DNA of 64,000 nucleotides, from contig NC_037088.1 of the NCBI RefSeq assembly GCF_002994745.2, positions 66,482,397-66,546,396 on the forward strand, written 5' to 3'. Shown here piece after piece: positions 32,958 through 44,534 of this stretch (its first letter is position 1; every line of letters starts with the position of its first letter). The notes below the pieces were generated by a model. The model had not been told where the DNA came from. It made no database searches and worked only from the letters and a program-made list of their open reading frames with translations. Origin of the DNA: Rosa chinensis. Lineage: Eukaryota; Streptophyta; Magnoliopsida; Rosales; Rosaceae. The position numbers were made by a program, and so were the translations under genes.

Positions 32958-35900
32958 TCACCCACGGTTGCCAGTGGTCGATGTTGATACACACTTCTTT
33001 GGCAACTGCCCCAGTGGTGCCACCTTATCCGCCGCCTCATCTTTAGAAGCATTGTAGTCGAAAGGCCACAAATGTTCGCATTTAGTTACTATGTTTTTCA
33101 AGTCCTTGGCCATGAGAACAAACGCTTCAACCCTTGTGTGACACCGGACATTTGCGTTCGAGGTAGGGAGTGCCGCAAGAGATGATGATGCAAACTGCAG
33201 AAGCGCGTGTCCATAAGAATCACCCTTCTTGAGGAAGTTGGTATCCATGGATGGAGAAGTAGCCGGTTTTGTTGCTTTTCCATAATGACTACTCTCAGTA
33301 GCAGTCGTGTAAGTCCACATAAGCCCTTCTGTAATGAAGACCATTCGATCAAATGGTTCTCCCATCTGAAAAACCAAGGTATTCTCTGGGTAATTCACCG
33401 GCTTCAGATAGTCGCACATCATTTTCAAAACTTTTTCATCCATCTGGCTAAGCATTGGTACCTGAATATGTGTATATATATAGACCACTAATTAATAAGC
33501 TTACAATAATAGACAACACACACAAAGAAGGGTGCTTACTGTGATGAGGAACATACTTTTCTTAGCGCACTCATGCAAAGAACGCGCTTTAGAGCTTTCT
33601 TGGTATACCAGGGAAGAACAGAGAATAGATTCTCCAGATCGGCATTTATGTCCTCTTCCAATTTTTTCTTGATGTTTTTCATGATCTCTTCCTTCATGTC
33701 ATCTTGGAGGTCATTATTTTCCATCCACTTTTCTATATCGTTCTTTTTGGTCTGAATTTTCTCTCTTACCTCTTCCGCTCTTGTAATTGCCTTCGCCATA
33801 TATAACTATTTCATATGATGAACTCCATCAATCACATCCTCAAATCATTGCTATGTACAAGACTACAAGTATATATAATATATACGTAACATGGGTGATT
33901 AATTACCAACCTGAACATTTCCAATGAGATATAGAAACAATAGCAAGCCGATGATAGAAATAAGAATTGCAAAGGTGTTTTCCCACAGATAGGTACTTGT
34001 TTCCAAACTTGTGCCAAAAGAACTGCCACAGAAGAAATTGTTAAATGATCAGTAATTGTGAAATACAAGAGATTATTCAGAGCACCGCCGTGCACTTGCA
34101 CCAACATAAATGAATGGTTAGATTACATTAAATACACTTTTTGTTTATTAAAAATAAAGTTGATAATAAATATCAAGGGTTGAGATTATTTTATAAGGGT
34201 TGAGTCACTTACACCGTCGGTGCATAGAATAATTTCCAGTGAAATACTAGTTAATTAATGACTGCGCTAGCAGAAATTATAAACTACGCGCTTATAATGA
34301 AGATTACCTTAAATTTCGCAAGCCCCACCAAAAGCAGAAACCAATCTTTGTTGGAAAATTTATTGGCCCCTGGATATCATTTTTGAGGGCATCAAAAAAT
34401 ATTCCAAAATCAAATGGTGGTTCCAACATATTATGTGGAACTTTTAAAAGGCAAAGATCTCCTAGAGTAGTTTTATTGAATCCTTCGGTTACAATTGGAG
34501 TTTTGTCATGGCAATAAAAAGTGCATCCTGATCTTGGATTTGCCTCAATGCAACTTCGGTACCAACATGATGTCTCTCGAAAAATAGAAAAAAAGTACCA
34601 AAAAGCTCCCAGTACCTAAAAAACAACAAACTCACATTAATGATGTTGGGAGGTGCTGGTAATAGAACTATCTGTTTGAACAAAAATTTGAATATTGTCT
34701 ACAGTAGGATCAGTATCCACCAAGCTAGGATTATGTATGTAATTAATGACTTTTTTTTTAATTAATCAGTTCTTGTCTTGCAATAACGTTGGTAAATATT
34801 ATAATTTCAAAGTATACTCTTATACACTTATATGTATCAGTACGGCTACATTATTTGCTGTCTAGATTTTTTACAATTAGATCGAACTTGACAAATGCAC
34901 GATTAATTAATTCAAGCATCCTACCTAATCCAAAGGTAGAAAAAAAAAAAAGTGAAAATCATAATGAATTGAGCAGGGGTCAGATGAATAAACTTACATG
35001 ACTGGCAAGGATGTAGAGAAAAAAATTGAATGCACCTTTAACCCATAATGCGGAATGTGTAACCGCGGTATACGATAGATAAATTCGATAAATTCTTGGC
35101 ACATATTGGATTAGAACAAAACCACTCAGAATCTTTCTTCTCTCCAAATAGTTACTGCCTCCCATTTCGAAAAAGAACCCTACTATTAGCAGCTGGACAA
35201 AAAAATCGTGGGTTAAAAAGTCCATTAATTACAGCTGGTTAACCTAATTTCTATCTAATAATAATTTTTTTACCAAAAGAAAATTAAGTTCACTCTTACT
35301 TGTGGCATGGGGAAAATAGCGAAAACATCAGTTAGGAAAGAGCGCCATGACAATTTGCGAGAAAATTCCTTCGCAAACTTAATCATCTGAGCTCGGGATA
35401 CCGATTCCCATTCCCAATTTTTTGAATTTGTATCCCTTGGAACCTTTGAAGCTGCAAATTTGATAGCTTCACGAAGTTGGTATATGATATGCACTAGGAA
35501 AGTGATGTCCGTGACTGATCGGAAAACCAGAGCTGCAGTCCGCACTTGTTTATCGATTCCCATGCACTTTTCTTTCTCATTGATGTATGGAATGTAAAAG
35601 AACAAAGGATCAAATAAAACTGCAATCACACATGAAGTTAATAGTATCGTATTCCACGATGGGTTCAAAACTGAAAGAACCTCCGCAACTGTTGGCCTTT
35701 TCCCTTTGTTGCTTGCTTGAGTTTCTTCAGGTTCACGTTTCCGTATTGGATGTTGCGATAGAGCCTCAGGACAGTTGAAATCATAACCTATTCCTTGTGT
35801 AACGCTGATAGAAGAACAAGAAAAAAATGTAAATGAAGTCAGTCAACCACAATTGACCATTCAACAAAAAAGATCGATGGATCCTTTATTAACGTAAACT

Positions 35901-36050
35901 AATTAATTAGGGTCGGATAGGCCTCCCGGGAGAAGTCCTTTCTGCAAAAGGAAATGAAGCTACCACTCTTGAAGAAAAATAATAGGTTAAGGAAACTAAC
36001 CTCAAATCGATGATGCTCTCATCGTAGTTGGGTACCTTATGTTTAGACAT
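32958..36050 (-). CDS. CNGC copy 4, cyclic nucleotide-gated cation channel, 640 aa
   Basis: Exons: 36050-36001, 35804-35300, 35192-34998, 34615-34308, 34022-33911, 33805-33557, 33461-32958 (50, 505, 195, 308, 112, 249, 504 nt). They total 641 codons with consistent phases and no stops. It is a close sister of copy 3: same exon lengths in the core, filter GTS (SSFGTSLETST) and CNBD cassette GDSYGHALLQFAS. It differs in a shorter tail (AADKVAPLGQLPKKC) that lacks the Gln run. The IQ motif expected after the CNBD is not visible. Intron 4 carries a 172-bp MITE absent from copy 3. A 5' UTR intron like that of copy 3 is likely. Confidence 0.9.
34067..34238. mobile_element. MITE in intron 4 of CNGC copy 4
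   Basis: A 172-bp insert with inverted ends (attattcagagcaccg against cggtgcatagaataat), flanked by the 9-bp duplication GTGAAATAC at 34058-34066 and 34239-34247. The matching intron of CNGC copy 3 (about 24800) has a single GTGAAATAC, the empty site. A 9-bp duplication fits a MULE-type MITE. Confidence 0.88.
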
Positions 36051-37080
36051 AACTATTTTATGCCTTCTCTTATGCTAGAAGAAATTATTTCTGAATTACT
36101 ATCAGAACCAAGGAAAATCTTCGTACTCCAGCAATTTTCCAAACAGCGGTCCTGAAATTTGAAAAATATATGAATATAAATTATAGAAATGATTAGTATG
36201 GTTAAGATCTGGAAAGAGGAATAAACAGTACGTACTTGGAAGCTTGAATTAACAATCAGATATAGAGATAGAATTAACAAATTAAGGAAGATTTATGAAG
36301 ATAGTTTATACGTACTTCAGGAAATTAAGGGTGATCAACTAGACAACTTGTTGTACTGGTAGCTAGAGAGCAAAGAATGACGCTCTGACAATGAAGTAGG
36401 ATACATATATAAGCTAGAAATTCAGCTGGAATTCCAATACTTCCCAAACCACATTCCCTTTTCTTTTTGTTATGCGCGTGTTTATTTTATAAATGGATAG
36501 GGAAAAAGGAAAGAAAATGGTGTAATTTGTAAAAAAATGGATGTCATTTGCGCGCAACCTAATAAAGATAGAACTTGTAAATAAATGACTAAAATCTAAC
36601 AAAACTTTAAAGATGTGATATTTCTCTAAACATTTATCGCGTAGCTTATCTGACGTTCCACAATTATTGCAATGATAGTTTTATATTTGAGAGCTTTAGA
36701 CCGGTGGAATCCATTGCCGAAACAAAAACAAACGGAGTGGGGAAAAGACAAGGTGGGGGGAGAAAAAATGACCACTGCAAGAAGAGACACTTTAATAGAA
36801 AGATACTTTGGCAGAAAGATAGCAATTAATTACTACAATGATTCTCTGCTTTATTAAAGCAAGCAGAAAAATCGATATGATGTTTCGAAAATGAGGACGT
36901 ACAAAGATTGGGAGACGACTTAAAAAGTTTGGTCTTTGTAGACCAAAAACAAAAGAAGAGACTGTGGACTAGACTTTTGCATAACAACCATGACCAAAGT
37001 AAGCTGACTAAGATCCACACTCCAGTCTTTGTGCATATTCGTCGTGAAACAAGTGCAGAAATATAATTTATATATTGAAG
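36051..37080. promoter_or_regulatory. Upstream region of CNGC copy 4
   Basis: Matches the upstream region of copy 3 in part (36060-36420, and 37025-37080 against about 27338-27390). No gene is supported. It contains a short foldback around 36930-36955 (gtctttgtagac). Confidence 0.5.
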
Positions 37081-37560
37081 GGATCCGGATCGTCTCCTTG
37101 GCACTCTTCTGTCCTAGATTATCCTCAGCTTTAGATCTCATGCGTCCATTTAATATTTAAAGGTGGATTAATTCTCCACGTCAGCGGTCGGCTATTAAAG
37201 AACAAACCCTTACCTTTTCAATACAAACAGACGTTAGTTTTAATCCTTAATTCCGTCATCATCGTCGATATCTGTTCCTCTTCTCATTCTTTTCTCATTC
37301 TTTGTCAATCTACCAATGTCTGATTGCCGGTTTGTTTTTGTATCATCATCAACAACCACAGTGATTAAGTTGCACTCACATCAAATTACGTCACGTTGTT
37401 ATCATCATCGTCAGGCATTCTGGGGGCTTATTCGAGCAATCCAAATTTTCATATTTGAATTTGTATTGCAGTGCAATGGTTATATCTTGATAAGAGATTT
37501 GTTTTGTTTCAGTAAGGTTGAAAACTAGGCGCAAAGGAAGGAGTCGCCAGTCGTCAGATG

Positions 37561-40500
37561 CAGTGGCGGAGGGAGGAATATATATGTATGGGGGCCAAAA
37601 AATTTAACCAAACATCAAAAGACCATTGATGAACCAAAATGGCAAAATACATCCCCTGTATTTGGTTGCAATCAGTGCATATAACTACCATATAATACAC
37701 AAATATGATTCGCATTATACAAAAAAGACTTGAGCTATTTCCTAGCACAAAAGACAATCAATATTTCCTAACAAAATAGAAACAATACTGCTCAAGTCAT
37801 CTATAGCTGTCCACGACGAGGAGCCATCTTTTGGAATCGTTGAATTATAGGCTCATTGTCAATGGCATTGAATGTATCTTTCTCAAGGTATACCGTTAAG
37901 CTATCATTCAACCACTGATCTCCCATTCGATTTCGCATTCGATTTTTTATGATGTTCATGGCAGAAAATGCTCTTTCAACTGTGGCTGTTGCAACTGGAA
38001 GTACTAGTGCCAAGGTTATGAGTAGATAGACAAATGGATATATCTTGTGCTTTCCTGTCTCGACAAGTTTCTGTGCTAGAGAAGAAATTCCTTGCAAGTC
38101 TTGAAACTTTGTGTTAGATTGCATATCATCAATATAAATATATATCAAGCTGAGATTGTAGTATTAGCAAATCTGATGCAGAAAAATCATCCGGATAAAA
38201 TTGAGCAAGAAGCATCAAACGTTGCTTGTTGAAAGCAGAAAATGAATGATTCGGACGTAAACATGCCAAACAAAGGAGTAGCTCAGTATTAACCTCATTG
38301 AAACGATTGTTTAACTCTTGAAGTTGGAGATCTATCACAGCACAAAAGAAATCAAAGCGATAAAAGTGCAGATTTGTGATTTCTGGACTTTTGCGTTTTG
38401 ATTTCCATTTACATAGATGCTGATCACTCATGTTGGGAACCATAATATTTTCCTTGCCACAAAAGACAACAACCTGCTCTAGTAAAGAATCCCATCCATT
38501 ATCCCTCATATCTTGCAATTTTCTCTTGCAAATTTTCACTAAATCCATTGCATTTACTATATCTTGATCATCTTTTTGCAAGGCTTGTGACAACTCATGA
38601 CTAATTCCAAGTACAATCCTCATCAAGTGCAGACTAAATATGAAATCAAAAGATTGCAATAACCCCAATGAAATAAATGCATCATGTTTCTGATCAGAAC
38701 CTACGTTGTCAAATGCAATTTCATCTAGCACATCAATTATGGGAGAGAACATGGCAGTAAAGTTTATGAGCGTACCATAATGTGAGCTCCAACGTGTATC
38801 GGCTGAACGCTTAATCTCAATTTCTTGATTTAAGCCTCTTCCACTTGAAAGTTCTCTAACTTTCAATGCTTGAACAACTTTGAGAGACTGCTTTTCTCGA
38901 AGAATATCACGCCGTTTAGAAGATGCACCAACAATATTTACAACATGACCAACTGATGTGAAGAAGGCACCTACAATGCTATGTTTCTTTGCTACAGCCA
39001 CCAAAGCTAACTGAAGCTGATGTGCAAAACAATGGACATAGAAAGCAGAGGAATTCTCCTTCAAAATAAGTGTCTTTAAGCCATTAAGTTCCCCACTCAT
39101 ATTACTGGCTCCGTCGAAACCCTGACCACGTAAACTTGATATGCTTAAACTGTGTTTACAAAGCAATGCATCTATAGCTTCTTTAAGTGTAATGGCAGTG
39201 GTATTGGCAACATGTTCAATGCCAATGAAACGTTCAATCACAGAACCATTCTTATCCACATAACGAAAGATAACAGCCATCTGTTCTTTTATAGAAACAT
39301 CCCTAGCTTCATCAACTAGAATAGAGAATAATGCATTATCCATGTCTCTAACTATAGCATTTGTGGTTTCAACTGCAGCAGCATTTACTATGGCTTTTTG
39401 AATCATTGGTGATGTCATTTTGAGGTTTTCTGGAGCATTTTTCAATGCAACAGCTCTAACTTCTTCATCATGATCAGCAAGAAATTGCAAAAGCTCAAGA
39501 AAGTTACCTTGATTGCTTGAATTGTCTGACTCATCATGGCCCCGGAATGCAAGGCCTTGTCTTAGAAGAAACCGAATGCAATTAACTGATGCAGTGAGTC
39601 GAATTCGATAATCTATTCTGGATTGCTTAGCATTCTTGTGGATGATATTTCGAATGTGTTGTCCTTCATTCATCAAGGCTTCACACTTATTGAAAGCTTG
39701 ATTATGAGCACTATTATGGTCTCCAACATGATCATATAATCTTTCTTTCTTTTTCCAATTTCGAAAACCATCACTAGTAAATGCATCACCACCTGCTTGT
39801 TCTCCGATATTTGCTTGAAATAGGTAGCAGCACAAACAATATGCACAATCTTTGTTTATACTATATTCCAACCAATTAGGAAAATCATCGAACCAAGCAG
39901 ATATAAACCTTCGTTTCGAAGCTCCACACTTGGTTTGAAGAAATTTGTGTTCCCTGGGCTGACAAGGACCCCTTTGCAGATATTCTCTTCGAACTTGATC
40001 TCGAATGTTCGGATCGTAATCTGAAATTCTTGTTCCTAATCCAGGATCTGAAGGAAGATCTGCCAAGTTTATTTCTACCCGAACACGACTATTCTTTGAC
40101 ATTACACTATCTTCAGGGGGTGGTAGCATGTCTGATTTTCTTTTAAAGAATCTTTCCATGACTCTTTCACACAATTTACAACTACATTAGATGATTAAAG
40201 TGTAAGTAAAATTGTTTGAAAACTAAGAAACGATCAATATAGTAAACAAAATCATATGTAATTAGCAAAAATATTAGTATATGCTTATAGAGTTCCACAC
40301 TTCGATCCTTCCAGGCATGCAAAAAGAAAAGAGATCAAAACAATGGCAATAAAATCTTTCAACACAAAAACAGAGTTACAGAGCAATCAAATTATATTAT
40401 CAACATCATAACATGAATCCATGAATCCATGGTATTGATGATAGAACATAAAGTCATCAATTCATCAATTCACATTAATTGTTCTCAACAAGTCTACGCA

Positions 40501-41081
40501 AGAACAGAGCCACAGAGGAGAAGAAAAAAAGTAAAAAAGAAACAAAAAAATTAATCAACCTGAGTGTTGGCTTTGGTAGTTGAGTTTGATCAACAAAGAG
40601 ATATTGATATATGGGGTTTGAGAAAAGAAGCCATCGCAGCAACTAGAAAGCCAGCAATATCAGTTGGTACTTGGTTATTGACTTTGAGTGCAGATTGTTG
40701 GCTTTGGTAATTGGTACTTAGTAGTTGAGTTTGAATATATAAGGTGAATGGGGTTGCACAAGAAGCTACGTGCTCCCTTTTTTCTTGTTTTTTCCGTCAG
40801 TTTGTGCCTTTGTAGGAGACTGGGAGTTGTGTCACTTGTGTGTTGTGGGCCTGTTGATAACTTGATATCATGATATGCTTAGATGGTTTGTGGGCTTTCA
40901 AGTTTGAATTGTGCCGTATATGATACTATATGGGAACACTGAACACAATATATGATATATGTATATATATAAACAATATATATGGCCACTTGATGGGGAC
41001 AAAATGTATACTCGGGAGCCAAATGTCAAAATCTCAGTGGGGGCAGTGGCCCCCGCTCGTCCTGAACTGCCTCCGCCCCTG
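37561..41081 (-). mobile_element. hAT-superfamily DNA transposon, near complete
   Basis: Begins CAGTGGCGGAGG and ends CCTCCGCCCCTG, with the 8-bp duplication GTCAGATG at 37553-37560 and 41082-41089. The 3.5-kb element carries a transposase gene on the minus strand. CAGNGGCGGA ends and 8-bp duplications are typical of plant hAT elements encoding TTF-zinc-finger transposases. Confidence 0.92.
37801..40174 (-). pseudogene. hAT transposase (TTF zinc finger, DUF4371, hAT dimerisation), frameshifted
   Basis: The 5' part (40174-38129, 681 aa) starts MERFFKRKSD-like sequence near residue 5, a usual start of this family. It has a TTF-type zinc region (CAYCLCCYLF, FTSDGFRNWKK) and a DUF4371 core (DEARDVSIKEQMAVIFRYVD, GQGFDGASNMSG, CFAHQLQLALV). 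The 3' part (38148-37801) in another frame has the hAT dimerisation segment (LALVLPVATATVERAFSAMN). The two join near 38140, where an extra 4 bp in an AT-rich stretch (ATATTTATATT) breaks the frame. Otherwise it is full length for the family. Confidence 0.9.
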
Positions 41082-41561
41082 GTCAGATGAGTGATCTGTT
41101 TGCAACTTGATTCTGCGAATGAGTCAAATCTCCGCCGACTGCTGCCGACTTAGAGAACTAGACGGATCGAGGAGGCACAGGCCCGGGATGGGACAGCTGG
41201 AACCGTGTTTGGTGTCGGAGGAATCGTACAGCGGTGGAAGAGAGATGACTTGCTGAGGAAGAGATCTATATGTGTAGCCATTAATTTTTCTAATGATTGT
41301 TGAAAACTCATATTCTGCAAGATTAAAACTTTGGAAGAACTCAAGGCTATAGAAAAGGAAGAGGAAGACGAGAAGAAGTGAGATGACGGAGAGAGAATAA
41401 AGAAAACGTCGTTAGCCCAAGCTTAGGGGAATTAATAATCAAATGCTGATGTGGATTACTCTGGCCTTTCGATTTTGAATTACCGGTTGGGAAAAAATTC
41501 AGGATAAATAAGGCTGGAGTTGGAAAGGGCCAAGGAGAAGATCCGGATCCCCATATCGAAG

Positions 41562-41996
41562 AGTGGTTATGTTGATCTTCCTTCTTGTTCTTCTACTACT
41601 TCTCCATAATTCTCGTTTTTAAGGTAGTAAGAGAGGAGTGAGCATTTTGAAATATTAACATTAAAATTAATTTTAAATCCAAAGTCAAGTTTATTTAATT
41701 TAAACTTTTTAACTCTTTGGACAAACTAAGCATTTGTACATGTAATGAAAACTTTCACAGAATTAATAGAGGATAAATCTAAAGTAGGCCAAGAGAGCCA
41801 ACGACCAGGTTTTAATTAAAATTCTCTACTATGGATACTCAATTAATAGGTGAAAATGTGAAATCTAACGAAATTTGTACACGTGTTTGTGTCAGTAGTT
41901 GGTACTAGACTACTAGCTAAGGACCTGCATGCATGAGAAACCTTATTGAAATGAGACCGACGTCTAAGCTCACCACAAAACTATATATATAATTTA
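41562..41996. repeat. Right copy of duplicated CNGC-upstream flank, first part
   Basis: 41562-41996 matches about 27419-27835 (tttaatttaaactttttaac; catttgtacatgta; gtttgtgtcagtagttg). It breaks off at the 9-bp TATAATTTA (41988-41996) and resumes at 60305. Confidence 0.8.
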
Positions 41997-42077
41997 GGAA
42001 GAATATCACAAACGGTCACTCAACTTTTACCTATTCGACACTTTGGTCACTCAACTTTAACTCTGTTATTCACTTCG

Positions 42078-42583
42078 TGTACATACATGTACATTTGCAA
42101 GCATAATTAGCTATAATGGGCCACGCTCATTGTACCGCTAAAGGTACTTATTCCAACCAAAGGAATGACATTCAGGTACACCGCCAGGCGGGCTACAACC
42201 TCAGCGTTGGATCACCCCCAGATCACCGCCGACGCGCCGTGCCAAAATGGCATCAGTAGCTCCCAGAGCTGGGAACTGAAACATTTCAGTCCCACATTGA
42301 AAACAAAGAGGAGAACCTCCTCTTCCTCACCTATAAAAGGTTCTCTCCTCTCTCCTCATTAATGACGCATTCAATACTTACCTACTGTTACTTTGTCAAC
42401 ATAAATACATTGACTAACTTAGGCATCGGAGAGTCGAAGGCCGCCCAGCGCGGTCTCCCTCTGACGCCCTTTGTATTTTACTTGACAGGCAGTGGAGGCT
42501 TTGAGAGCATCATAAGGATTGGTCCGCCCACCGGATCAGCGTTAACAGAGGTTCGGCTACCGCCGGACTTGTAGACATTAACA
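42078..42583 (+). repeat. Gypsy 5' LTR
   Basis: A 506-bp direct repeat of 59546-60051. It contains 'cctataaaaggttc' (about 42330-42343), a likely TATA box. Confidence 0.93.
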
Positions 42584-42636
42584 TTGGCGCCGTCTATGGG
42601 AAGTCTTGAACAAAAGGTCATCCCACCACAATCACC

Positions 42637-44534
42637 ATGACTAACGGCAGCGGGAGAAACGTTGAAGAGCGGGCAGACCATTCCGCCATCCCCCAATCCT
42701 CCGACCCAGCGGTAGGAGTTAACCGTGCACTATTCACAACCCCGGCCAACCCCGGCGTTGAGGCAAATCCAGGCAGCAGCCGCCCGCCGGGCCAAGATCT
42801 CATCACTATGTACGAGCTAGCGCTGGCGGATCTTCATAAGGAAAACAGAGAACGTGAGGAAGAACGTAAGGAGAGGGCTGAGGCCCAAGGACGGTTGGCT
42901 GCGCTGATGACACGTTTTGATGAACTGAAGAAGACGTTGGAAGCGACCGCCAATCCAGCACAAAACGAACAGTCATGTAGCACCGGGCGTAGTCAACCCG
43001 GCACTGGCGCATTGGTACCGGGGCCAGCCATACAGATGCAGGTACCGCTGGACCCACCTGAGTTATTGGGGATGGGACCACAGCCCATCCCCCAGGTAAT
43101 GATAGACCAGGAAGCAGAATCACTGCCGCACACCAACCGCTCGGAAGTTAGGGCGAGGACTGAAGGCAATCCGCCTGCACCGAGGCGCAGGCAGGTCCAA
43201 CGGAATGTTCAGGCTGATTTCGCCGGTGATGAAACCGCCCAGATATTGGAAAGGATGCAGCAGCTGGAGCAAAGGTTAATCCGGGGGGAGTCGGGCGCCC
43301 AGGCGCCTACTCAGAATCCGCTTTTCGCTTCCAGACCTGGACCCTTTACCGCTGCGATCCTACAAGCTATCAGACCAGCATATGCAAAAACCCCAATGAT
43401 GTCGCATTACGGCGGAATGTCTGATCCCTTCGTCCACATGGACACCTACAAGAAAGTCACCAACAACAGGGGATTTGATGACGCCACCCTGTGCCACTTG
43501 TTCAACGAAACATTGGATGGTGAGGCGATGAGCTGGTTTTTCGAGTGTCCGCCAGGGTCCATTGACTCATTCCATGCACTATCACACGCCTTCCTCTCTC
43601 GGTTCATCCTATTGTCCGCCGGACATCACAACACAAGTCGGCTGTTCCGCGTCAAGCAAGAGACGGGCGAATCACTGAAGGCCTTCGTCACAAGGTGGCG
43701 AGCGGTAGCATCTCAGTGCCGAGACCTAGACAAAACAATGGCATTAGCGGCCTTCAAGCAGGGACTCCTCAAAGGGCCATTCCTCTATCACCTCAACTAC
43801 AATCATCCTATGCGGCATATGACCACGTCATGAGTGAGGCGGTCATCCATGCCCAAGCGGAATTCCTCACATATGGAGAAAACCCACCGCCACCAGCAAC
43901 TCCAGCAAAATCAACACAACCACCCCCCAATCATCAGGAAACCGCTAACAAGACCCCTTCAGCACCTCCAACTGACAGGAAGAGGGAGTGGCAGCAGGGC
44001 CACCACCAGAGCAAGCGGCAGAAGGACCAGCATTACAACAAGGGCAACCGCCCAACCCATGGGGATAATCGCAACAAGCAGGCGGAGTCCTTGCAGAGGT
44101 ATGCAGTGTTCACGGTCTTCACGGCCTCGTATGAGGACATCTACAATCAGTGCAAGGATCAGATCCCACCGCCACCCCCTCCAAAGTACCCAAAAACGGG
44201 CAAACCCAGGAACACCGGCAAGTGGTGCAAATACCACGGGGACAGCGGCCACAATACCAACAGTTGCAATGCCCTCAAAACCGCCATTGAGACTTTGTAC
44301 CGTGACGGCAAATTGGAGCAGTTCAAGGTGCGCCAACCGCCACCTGTGATCGCCAATATTGAGACTTTGGGCTGTATCAACACCATCGACGGTGGTGCCC
44401 CAATCACTAACATGTCCCACAGGGCGAGGAAGCGCTATGCACGCGCTAATCACCCAAAGGAAGTCTGCAACATCCGCTACGAAAGATCCACCGAACTCCT
44501 AAGATCAGAATGGGAACCTATTACCTTCTCATAG
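42637..44534 (+). pseudogene. Gypsy gag, frameshifted
   Basis: The first open part (42637-43833) holds the N-terminal coiled region and the retrotransposon gag core (MSHYGGMSDPFVHMDTYKKV, LDGEAMSWFFECPPGSIDSF, SLKAFVTRWRAV). One base appears missing near 43808, after which the frame moves to the one running 43695-44534. That part holds a His/Gln-rich basic tail and a CX2H zinc-like stretch (WCKYHGDSGHNTNSC). It ends in a TAG at 44532, before the protease. Confidence 0.88.

Larger units (their letters stand above)
37081..41552. mobile_element. MULE-like element split by a hAT element
   Basis: Ends GGATCCGGATCGTCTCCTTGGC (left) and its near-complement at the right (to 41552) are terminal inverted repeats. 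ATATTGAAG (37072-37080) and ATATCGAAG (41553-41561) are a 9-bp target duplication with one change. Without the internal hAT it is about 950 bp. Its inner DNA shows no recognised gene. It interrupts the duplicated CNGC-upstream flank, which continues at 41562. Confidence 0.8.

Noticed and set aside
36672..37141. Short frames upstream of CNGC copy 4
   Set aside because: No family resemblance, and they cross a MULE-like end at 37081.
43834..44453. Frames of 171 and 164 codons opposite or alongside gag
   Set aside because: They are shadows of the gag frame; their composition follows from the Pro/Gln-rich codons of gag.
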